This document shows, piece after piece, positions 1 through 5,068 of a stretch of DNA of 5,068 bases (position 1 is the first letter of the stretch; every line of letters starts with the position of its first letter). Source of the stretch: an uncultured Bacillota bacterium. Lineage in GTDB: Bacteria; Bacillota; Clostridia; Caldicoprobacterales; UBA3941. The stretch is from contig CALGOY010000019.1 in NCBI GenBank assembly GCA_937960725.1, forward strand, positions 1-5,068, in the 5' to 3' direction. The position numbers were made by a program, and so were the translations under genes. Below the pieces are notes generated by a model, which saw only the letters and a list, made by a program, of their open reading frames with translations, was not told where the DNA came from and did no database searches.

Positions 1-112
1 ATTGATTATGGCGTTAGAAGAAGAGTTTGATATGGAGATTCCTGATGAAGATGCTGAAAAGATTTCAACAGTAGGCGATGTTATCGAGTATATCCAAGAA
101 CGTTCTCAATAG
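1..112 (+). CDS. acpP: Acyl carrier protein, C-terminal part (5' end outside window)
   Basis: The reading frame from base 2 encodes 36 residues before TAG at 110-112. It holds [20 protein letters not shown] followed by a [10 protein letters not shown] stretch, which is the highly conserved acidic helix II to helix IV half of bacterial acyl carrier protein. In the family, this small cytosolic protein carries growing acyl chains on a phosphopantetheine arm attached to a serine in a DSL motif. That serine lies upstream of this window, so about half of the usual 75-80 residue protein is missing only because the window begins inside the gene. The glutamate/aspartate-rich helix II seen here is the surface that docks onto FAS enzymes such as FabF, which is encoded next. 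The last residues, QERSQ, are an ordinary variable tail. Identification is secure from sequence and from the neighbouring fabF. Confidence 0.95.
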   Translation, partial: LIMALEEEFDMEIPDEDAEKISTVGDVIEYIQERSQ

Positions 113-118
113 AAAAAT

Positions 119-136
119 AGGGCCCTCAAGGGCCCT
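119..136 (+). promoter_or_regulatory. GC-rich hairpin after acpP, attenuator-like or 3'-end stabiliser
   Basis: Seven bases after the acpP stop, AGGGCCC (119-125) and GGGCCCT (130-136) form a perfect 7-bp stem around a TCAA loop. The + strand downstream is CTAAAAATATTG, so there is no U-tract and this is not a standard intrinsic terminator for acpP transcripts. Read on the - strand, the same hairpin is followed by TATTTTTC and would look like a terminator. A weak outer pairing CAATA (107-111) with TATTG (144-148) flanks it. By inference it may partly halt transcription, or mark and protect the 3' end of an abundant acpP message, lowering fabF expression relative to acpP. The structure is certain from the sequence; the role is not. 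Confidence 0.5.
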
Positions 137-191
137 CTAAAAATATTGTAGGATATCTTTTTAAAAGGACTTATATATACTTAATACCAAT

Positions 192-199
192 GGGGTGGT
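192..199 (+). promoter_or_regulatory. Shine-Dalgarno site deciding the fabF start
   Basis: GGGGTGGT lies six bases (with a GGTG core plus a G-U wobble against the 16S 3' end) ahead of GTG at 205-207. The alternative ATG at 190 overlaps this site, and its nearest purine-rich stretch, AAAGGA at 164-169, is 20 bases away, which is too far. This favours GTG 205 as the fabF start. Confidence 0.65.
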
Positions 200-204
200 T
201 AATT

Positions 205-1449
205 GTGAAAAAGAGAGTGGTAATCACGGGAATGGGAGCCGTAACACCGTTGGGATGCGGAGTTGAAACTTTTTGGAATGGAATAAAAGAAGGAAAAAGC
301 GGGATAGATAAAATCGATACATTTGATGTAGAGCAGTTTAGCGTTCATTTTGCTGGCCAGGTTAAAGACTTTGATCCTGCCGATTATATGGAGCGAAAAG
401 AGGCTAGGCGAATGGATAGATTTACCCAGTTTGCCCTCGCAGCTTCCACTATGGCGATAAACGATGCTCAGCTCAACTTGGAAAAAGTAGATCCTCTACG
501 TTTCGGAGTTATTATAGGGACTGGTATTGGTGGGGTAGAAACTTTGGAAAATCAGGGAAAAGTACTGGTAGAAAAAGGTCCGGCGAGGATAAGTCCATTT
601 CTGGTCCCTATGATGATTGCTAACATGGCAGCAGGTCAGATTTCCATTGCTTTTGGAGCTAAAGGCATAAATTCTACAGTCGTCACAGCTTGCGCTTCAG
701 CCACCAGTGCTATTGCTGAGGCCTATAAGGCCATCTGTTATGATGAGGCGGATATAATTATAACCGGAGGAAGCGAAGCTTCCATCACACCCCTTGCGCT
801 GGCAGGTTTTTGTTCTATGCGGGCTTTATCTACTAGAAATGATGATCCTAAAGCGGCCAGCAGGCCTTTTGATAAAGAAAGAGACGGCTTTGTGATGGGG
901 GAAGGAGCGGGTATCCTTATAGTTGAAAGCCTAGAACATGCGGTTAAGAGAGATGCTCCTATTCTAGCGGAAATAGTTGGATATGGGTTAACAGCCGACG
1001 CATATCATATTACAGCCCCTGCGCCAGAAGGAGAGGGAGCCGCTAGAGCCATGAAGCAGGCGCTGCAAGTGGCAGGAGTGACCCCAGATGTAGTAGATTA
1101 TATTAATGCCCACGGAACGTCTACCCCGTATAACGATAAGTATGAAACTATTGCTATTAAAAATGTTTTCGGAGAGCATGCTTACCAAATGGCGGTAAGC
1201 TCTACTAAATCCATGACAGGGCACCTGCTCGGAGCTGCAGGGGGAATTGAAGCTATAGCAACGGTAAAAGCGATATTAGAACAGTTCCTTCCGCCTACAA
1301 TAAACTATAATGTGCCGGATCCAGAATGTGATTTAGACTATGTTCCCAACAAGGGTAGACCTGCTAGAATTGAGTATGCCATGTCCAACTCCTTTGGATT
1401 TGGCGGGCAAAATGCTTGTATTTTATTGAAAAAATATGATAATAAATAG
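205..1449 (+). CDS. fabF: Beta-ketoacyl-ACP synthase II (FabF, KAS II)
   Basis: FabF condenses malonyl-ACP with an acyl-ACP, releasing CO2 and lengthening the chain by two carbons in cytosolic type II fatty-acid synthesis. From the GTG start the protein is 414 residues, against about 413 for well-studied FabF proteins, and begins [17 protein letters not shown], the standard N terminus. The catalytic triad is visible at the canonical numbers: nucleophile Cys163 in TACASATSA, His303 in NAHGTSTP and His340 in [15 protein letters not shown], with Lys335 in the same motif. Ile108 in GTGIGG lines the acyl pocket, and the C-terminal [10 protein letters not shown] loop is the gating loop. It is a complete thiolase fold with no damage. 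An in-frame ATG at 190 would add five residues (MGWLI) not expected in the family. It follows acpP by 92 bases and is closed by a terminator, so it is probably the last gene of a fatty-acid operon. Confidence 0.96.
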   Translation: MKKRVVITGMGAVTPLGCGVETFWNGIKEGKSGIDKIDTFDVEQFSVHFAGQVKDFDPADYMERKEARRMDRFTQFALAASTMAINDAQLNLEKVDPLRFGVIIGTGIGGVETLENQGKVLVEKGPARISPFLVPMMIANMAAGQISIAFGAKGINSTVVTACASATSAIAEAYKAICYDEADIIITGGSEASITPLALAGFCSMRALSTRNDDPKAASRPFDKERDGFVMGEGAGILIVESLEHAVKRDAPILAEIVGYGLTADAYHITAPAPEGEGAARAMKQALQVAGVTPDVVDYINAHGTSTPYNDKYETIAIKNVFGEHAYQMAVSSTKSMTGHLLGAAGGIEAIATVKAILEQFLPPTINYNVPDPECDLDYVPNKGRPARIEYAMSNSFGFGGQNACILLKKYDNK

Positions 1450-1462
1450 TGGGAATGTATGC

Positions 1463-1487
1463 GGAGCTGTCAGCTCCTTTTTTCTTT
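1463..1487 (+). terminator. Intrinsic terminator after fabF
   Basis: GGAGCT (1463-1468) pairs with AGCTCC (1472-1477) around a GTC loop, and is followed at once by six T (1478-1483), then C and TTT. It lies 13 bases past the fabF stop. The 6-bp stem is short but GC-rich at its base and the U-tract is good. It should end much of the acpP-fabF transcription and separate it from rnc-smc, though some read-through is likely. Confidence 0.8.
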
Positions 1488-1507
1488 GGAAAACAATGTT
1501 TCATGCT

Positions 1508-1535
1508 ATAACAATAATCGTTATATTGGTATAAT
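1508..1535 (+). promoter_or_regulatory. Candidate sigma-A type extended -10 promoter for rnc-smc
   Basis: TGGTATAAT at 1527-1535 is a perfect extended -10 element (TGn plus TATAAT). ATAACA at 1508-1513, 16 bases upstream, matches four of six bases of the -35 consensus. Transcription would start near 1542, giving a leader of about 75 bases before rnc. The position, between the fabF terminator and rnc, fits. Competing candidates in the same AT-rich gap are TTGGTA (1526-1531) with TATAAC (1549-1554) at 17-base spacing, and an isolated TATAAT at 1579-1584 without a good -35. AT richness makes chance matches common, so the exact choice is uncertain. Confidence 0.45.
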
Positions 1536-1543
1536 AATTATTG
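1512..1543. repeat. AT-rich imperfect inverted repeat overlapping the rnc promoter candidate
   Basis: CAATAAT (1512-1518) is the exact reverse complement of ATTATTG (1537-1543). Inside it, TTATA (1521-1525) matches TATAA (1530-1534) around a TTGG centre. The two arms are separated by CG on the left and TA on the right, a mismatch and a G-T wobble. Twelve perfect pairs in a 32-base palindrome cover the spacer and -10 of the promoter candidate. It could be an operator, or simply a chance product of AT-rich sequence. As RNA it would be a weak stem. Confidence 0.45.
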
Positions 1544-1616
1544 ATAAATATAACTTATAAGGCTCTGACTAATAAAAATATAATTCTGAAATAAATCTGA
1601 GAGGAAGGTTAAGTAG

Positions 1617-2339
1617 ATGGGTAATTCCCTAGAAGAAAAACTAAAAGCTTTAGAAAAAACAATCGGTTACCAATTTAAAGATCCAAATCTACTACTTATG
1701 GCCCTGACCCATAGTTCCTATGCTAATGAATGCAAATATGGGGCTTTAAACAACGAGCGGTTAGAATTCTTGGGAGATTCGGTATTGAACCTATCCGTAA
1801 GCGACTACTTATATAATAGCTTTAAAGATTTATCGGAAGGCGATCTTACTAAATTGCGGGCCAGCATAGTCTCAGAGGCTTCTTTGGCCAAAATTGCTAG
1901 AAAGCTTAATCTTGGAGATTATCTAAGGCTTGGCAGAGGAGAAGAAAACACAGGAGGAAGGCAGAGGGATTCTATTCTTGCAGATGCTGTGGAAGCGATA
2001 ATAGGAGCGGTATATTTAGATGGCGGCTTTGAAAAAGCCTCTGATTTTATTCTTCGATATCAAATTCCTGAAATTTATAACAGTTTAGAAGGCAAAGGAT
2101 TTAGGGATTATAAGACTGAGTTGCAGGAATTGATACAGAAAGGGGCAGAGCAGGGGCTTCAATATCGTATTGTAAAAGAAAGCGGTCCAGATCATGATAA
2201 AAAATTTGTAGCCCAGGTTTTTCATAATCAAAAGCTAATTGGAGAAGGAACAGGGAAAAGCAAAAAGGATGCAGAACAGCAAGCAGCTCGGCAAGCCCTT
2301 GAAAAAATCCAAGCCAAGCTTTTTAATTCTGGATGTTGA
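1617..2339 (+). CDS. rnc: Ribonuclease III
   Basis: RNase III cleaves double-stranded RNA, processing rRNA precursors and some mRNAs, and acts as a homodimer with Mg2+ in the cytosol. The 240-residue length is normal. The N-terminal nuclease domain (about 5-155) contains the signature NERLEFLGDSV at 46-56. Catalytic acidic residues by family alignment are Glu47, Glu50 and Asp54 in that motif, and Asp123 and Glu126 in LADAVEAIIGA, so all are present. A double-stranded RNA-binding domain follows (about 163-232), beginning DYKTELQELIQ and ending with the GTGKSKKDAEQQAARQAL helix, whose KSKKDAE segment contacts RNA. The ATG start is supported by the purine-rich AGAGGAAGG at 1600-1608, eight bases upstream. 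It follows the fabF terminator and precedes smc by 69 bases. The rnc-smc pairing is conserved in Bacillota. No anomaly is visible. Confidence 0.97.
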   Translation: MGNSLEEKLKALEKTIGYQFKDPNLLLMALTHSSYANECKYGALNNERLEFLGDSVLNLSVSDYLYNSFKDLSEGDLTKLRASIVSEASLAKIARKLNLGDYLRLGRGEENTGGRQRDSILADAVEAIIGAVYLDGGFEKASDFILRYQIPEIYNSLEGKGFRDYKTELQELIQKGAEQGLQYRIVKESGPDHDKKFVAQVFHNQKLIGEGTGKSKKDAEQQAARQALEKIQAKLFNSGC

Positions 2340-2408
2340 AGGATTTTTATTTTACGTATAGAATTTAATTATAAATTATTATGTTTGGATAGGCGAGAGG
2401 TGTAGGAC
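2340..2408. other. rnc-smc intergenic gap, AT-rich, no clear promoter or terminator
   Basis: These 69 bases hold the smc Shine-Dalgarno site and otherwise very AT-rich sequence. AATTTA (2362-2367) and TAAATT (2372-2377) form a six-pair all-A/T inverted repeat around ATTA, too weak to act as a terminator. TATAAA at 2370-2375 resembles a -10 box but has no convincing -35. The simplest reading is that smc is co-transcribed with rnc. Confidence 0.5.
2395..2402 (+). promoter_or_regulatory. Shine-Dalgarno site deciding the TTG start of smc
   Basis: GAGAGGTG closely matches the AGGAGGTG complement of 16S rRNA and ends six bases before TTG 2409. An in-frame TAG at 2403-2405 lies between the two, so no upstream start is possible. 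The next in-frame ATG (codon 8) would remove the conserved first beta strand of SMC. Together these settle the start. Confidence 0.8.
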
Positions 2409-5068
2409 TTGTATCTAAAAAAGTTGGAAATGTACGGTTTTAAATCATTTGCCGATAGAACCGTCATAGAGTTTGACCGAGGGATAACCGCCATTGTAGG
2501 ACCTAACGGTAGTGGAAAAAGCAATGTAGCAGATGCCATTAGATGGGTGTTAGGGGAACAAAGTGCAAAATCCCTGAGAGGCAATAAGATGGAAGATGTT
2601 ATATTTTCTGGCACAGAGAAAAGAAAGCCTCTGGGATTTGCCGAAGTATCCCTAACATTGGATAATAGCAATGGCTTTCTACCGGTAGATTATTCTGAAG
2701 TTACTGTTACTAGAAGGGTATTCAGATCAGGAGAGAGCGAGTATTATATCAATAAAACGGCTTGTAGGCTTAAGGATATCCTTGAATTGTTCATGGATAC
2801 AGGCTTAGGAAGAGAAGGTTATTCCATAATCGGACAAGGTAGAATAGATCAAATTATAAATACCCCTCCAGAAGAGAGAAGGGGTATTTTTGAGGAAGCT
2901 GCCGGAATAGTAAAGTATAAGAGCAGAAAAGAGGAGGCAGTTCGAAAATTAGATAAAACTTTAGAGAATATAGCAAGAGTGGAAGATATTCTAAACGAAA
3001 TACGCAATCAGCTAGAGCCCCTTGAAAAGCAGAGTCAAGTTGCCAAAGAATATCTAAAATTGAGGGATATGCTTAAGGTATATCGTATAAATCAATTTAT
3101 ACTAAAATATGATCAATATACCGAAAGCATAGACCAACTAAAAAGACAGGCTTCATTGCTTGAACAGGAGATTGCCAACAACAGGCTGGCTATAAACCAA
3201 GAGGAAAAAAATTGTGAAAAAGCTAAGGCAGAACTTGACAGAATAATAAGCGATATACAAAGCTACCGCGATTCATGCCACGATCTGCTGCAAAGCATTG
3301 AGCGTCTTAAGGGCGAAATTGGTATTTTTAATGAGAAAATCCAACAAGCAACGAGGGAAAAGAAGCGACTGGAAGAGGAACTCGCTCGAGGAAAATTACA
3401 GGTAGAGCAAGATAAAAAAGAGAGAAGGCAACTATTTGTCCTTCTAGATAAATATCAAAGGGATTTAGAGAATGCCACTAGAGATTATTCTAAATTGCGC
3501 GAGCAAGTTAAGGAACTAGAAGAATATTTATCTGTAAGCAGATCCCAGGTAGAAGAGAAAAAGGATTCGATGATGGGCATATTAAATAGCTTATCACAGA
3601 TTAGAAACGATATAACCCGGCTTAAGACTATGGAGGACAACCTATTAAAAAGGCGAGATGAGATAGAAAACGAGTTAGCGTCTTTAAGAAAGCGAAAATC
3701 CAGCTTTGAAAAAAATAAAGCTGTTGCTGAAAAGAAAGTACAAGAATTAAAAAAGCAGGTAGAAGTCCAGGCTCAGGAAAAGAACCGCTTAGAACAAATA
3801 ATACTGGCTCAAGAAAAAGATATAGAAGATTTAGATGCAAGACTTCAGAAGAAGAAACAGCAGCTAGAAGGCATAAGGTCGAGGTTTAGGCTTTTGAAAG
3901 AGATGGATAGGGAGTATGAAGGCTTTCAAAGAAGCGTTAGGAATATATTAAAATTTTGCGAGGAAAATCCTGATCTCAAAAAGCGGATATGCGGTGTAGT
4001 AGCAGAGTTAATTAAGGTGCCTAAGCAGTACGAAGTAGCAATTGAAACGGCTCTAGGAGCTAGCCTTCAACACATTGTAACCGAAGATGAGGAAGATGCA
4101 AAATACATAATCGAGCTTCTTAAGAAAAAAAATTGGGGAAGGGCTACTTTTTTACCTATCACAGCAGTTAAGGGTAGAACTCTCTCTAGTTTTGAAAAGA
4201 AGGCTTTGGAAATGGAAGGATGCCATGGAGTCGCATCGGAATTAATCGATTTCGAGCCTAAATATAAGGGGATATTTGAAAATCTGCTGGGTAGGGTTAT
4301 AATCACGGATAATTTAGATCAAGCGGTGGAAATAGCGCGCCGTTTTTCATATTCGTTTAGAATAGTTACTTTAGACGGGGATGTAGTCAATCCTGGCGGC
4401 TCAATGACTGGAGGAAGCAGGAATCAGAAGAGCGCAGGAATTATAACTCGAAACCGTGAAATTGAAGAATTGAAAACTCAAATTGTTCAATTGTCTAATG
4501 AATTAAAAGAGGAGGAAAGCGAGAGAAATAAGCTTTATGAAAAATATAAAAACGCTTTAGCAGAAGCAGAGGAGCTATCCCGCACTCTCCATGGACTGGA
4601 GATTAGCCAAGCTACAAGCAAAGAGCAGGCTGAACGGGTTAAGCAAGAATTATCTAATATATCAACACAAATTAATAAATTAGTGAAAGAGCAAGCAGAT
4701 ATAAAACAGGAAATATCGTCTATTCAACGGGCTATTGAGGAAAAAGATAGGCAAATTAAAATACTAGAAGCACAAAGCTCTGATATGGAAATATTAGCTC
4801 AGGACGCGGAAGCTAGCATAGAAGAAGCTATTAGAAAAAAGGAAGAGCTAGACAGACAAGCTACGGATAAGAAGATTTTTATTGCCGGTATAGAACGGGA
4901 AATTGCTGCTTTAAAGGAAAAAAGCGAAAGCTTGCACAAAAAAATTGAGCGGTCTGAAAAAGAGCTAGAGGATAGAAAAATCCAGATAGAAGCTGAGGCA
5001 GCAGCGATACAAAAATATCAAGCTTTGGTTATTGAAAAGCACACTAGAATAAATGAAATACAGAATGC
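2409..5068 (+). CDS. smc: Chromosome partition protein SMC, N-terminal three quarters (3' end outside window)
   Basis: SMC is the ATPase of the bacterial condensin-like complex with ScpA and ScpB, which organises and segregates the chromosome. The frame is open from TTG 2409 to the window edge, 886 complete codons of an expected roughly 1190. The N terminus (MYLKKLEMYGFKSFADRT) is typical. Walker A GPNGSGKSN is at 31-39, the arginine of the SLRGNKMEDVIFSGT stretch is Arg57, and the Q-loop glutamine is Gln143 in SIIGQGRIDQII. A long charged coiled coil rich in E, K, Q and R runs from about 171 to 500. The hinge domain spans about 520-670, including GVVAELIKVP near 529 and the glycine-rich NPGGSMTGGS at 661-670. 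A second coiled-coil arm begins near 675 and is cut by the window end. The signature motif, Walker B and D-loop half of the ATPase must lie beyond it. No frameshift or stop was found. ftsY is the usual next gene in this phylum. Confidence 0.97.
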   Translation, partial: MYLKKLEMYGFKSFADRTVIEFDRGITAIVGPNGSGKSNVADAIRWVLGEQSAKSLRGNKMEDVIFSGTEKRKPLGFAEVSLTLDNSNGFLPVDYSEVTVTRRVFRSGESEYYINKTACRLKDILELFMDTGLGREGYSIIGQGRIDQIINTPPEERRGIFEEAAGIVKYKSRKEEAVRKLDKTLENIARVEDILNEIRNQLEPLEKQSQVAKEYLKLRDMLKVYRINQFILKYDQYTESIDQLKRQASLLEQEIANNRLAINQEEKNCEKAKAELDRIISDIQSYRDSCHDLLQSIERLKGEIGIFNEKIQQATREKKRLEEELARGKLQVEQDKKERRQLFVLLDKYQRDLENATRDYSKLREQVKELEEYLSVSRSQVEEKKDSMMGILNSLSQIRNDITRLKTMEDNLLKRRDEIENELASLRKRKSSFEKNKAVAEKKVQELKKQVEVQAQEKNRLEQIILAQEKDIEDLDARLQKKKQQLEGIRSRFRLLKEMDREYEGFQRSVRNILKFCEENPDLKKRICGVVAELIKVPKQYEVAIETALGASLQHIVTEDEEDAKYIIELLKKKNWGRATFLPITAVKGRTLSSFEKKALEMEGCHGVASELIDFEPKYKGIFENLLGRVIITDNLDQAVEIARRFSYSFRIVTLDGDVVNPGGSMTGGSRNQKSAGIITRNREIEELKTQIVQLSNELKEEESERNKLYEKYKNALAEAEELSRTLHGLEISQATSKEQAERVKQELSNISTQINKLVKEQADIKQEISSIQRAIEEKDRQIKILEAQSSDMEILAQDAEASIEEAIRKKEELDRQATDKKIFIAGIEREIAALKEKSESLHKKIERSEKELEDRKIQIEAEAAAIQKYQALVIEKHTRINEIQN

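Noticed and set aside
141..190. Possible separate promoter for fabF (TTGTAG with TATATA)
   Set aside because: The spacing between TTGTAG (146-151) and TATATA (172-177) is 20 bases, too long, and both boxes are weak in AT-rich DNA.
113..204. FapR-type fatty-acid operator before fabF
   Set aside because: I found no sequence resembling the TTAGTACC-type inverted repeat; TTAATACC at 181-188 is only a partial, unpaired resemblance.
988..1224. Open frame of 78 codons on the - strand inside fabF
   Set aside because: It lies wholly within the conserved fabF coding region, has no recognisable domain, and is a shadow of the real frame.
2340..2408. Terminator between rnc and smc
   Set aside because: The only inverted repeat is a six-pair all-A/T stem followed by no T-run, too weak to terminate transcription.
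2369..2671. Open frame of 100 codons on the - strand over the smc start
   Set aside because: It is antisense to the Walker A region of smc, shows no family features, and is explained by codon bias of the opposite strand.
3628..3840. Open frame on the - strand with a leucine/phenylalanine-rich, membrane-like translation
   Set aside because: The hydrophobic composition is the antisense reading of Lys/Glu/Gln-rich coiled-coil codons in smc, not a real membrane protein.
4067..4306. Open frame of 79 codons on the - strand over the SMC hinge
   Set aside because: It is antisense to the conserved hinge domain and has no supporting start context or recognisable features.
2409..5068. Alternative identity as RecN, Rad50/SbcC or MukB
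   Set aside because: The N-terminal motif order, the GVVAEL...PGGSMTGGS hinge and the rnc neighbour match bacterial SMC; SbcC has a zinc-hook CxxC in place of a hinge and MukB has a different, shorter hinge.

Overview
This window is a conserved bacterial housekeeping locus, most likely from a member of the Bacillota (Clostridia or a related anaerobic group). The evidence is the gene order (acyl carrier protein, fabF, rnc, smc, all on the + strand), AT-rich DNA, frequent AGA/AGG/ATA codons, GTG and TTG starts next to purine-rich Shine-Dalgarno sites, and protein sequences typical of that phylum. A closer taxonomic placement is not supported by what can be read here.

Layout. Positions 1-112 hold the last 36 codons of acpP (acyl carrier protein). 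A compact GC-rich hairpin lies just past its stop (119-136), with no U-tract on the + strand. fabF (beta-ketoacyl-ACP synthase II) follows, best started at GTG 205 and ending at 1449. A good intrinsic terminator at 1463-1487 closes the fatty-acid block. The 167-base gap between fabF and rnc carries that terminator, an extended -10 promoter candidate and an AT-rich imperfect palindrome over the promoter. rnc (RNase III, 240 aa) occupies 1617-2339. After a 69-base AT-rich gap, smc starts at TTG 2409 and runs off the right edge. About 886 codons are present, covering the N-terminal ATPase head half, the first coiled-coil arm, the hinge and part of the returning arm. The C-terminal head half lies outside.

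How the genes work together. acpP and fabF serve type II fatty-acid synthesis: ACP carries the growing acyl chain and FabF extends it. rnc and smc form a second block, probably with its own promoter and commonly continued by ftsY in this phylum. RNase III processes double-stranded RNA, including rRNA precursors, and SMC is the chromosome-organising ATPase. Their adjacency is a conserved chromosomal arrangement, not a sign of one shared pathway.

I see no mobile element, tRNA, rRNA, CRISPR array, phage gene or defence gene, and no novel system. All four coding regions are intact apart from truncation by the window edges. The observations most worth checking are the regulatory DNA between genes and the non-ATG starts.
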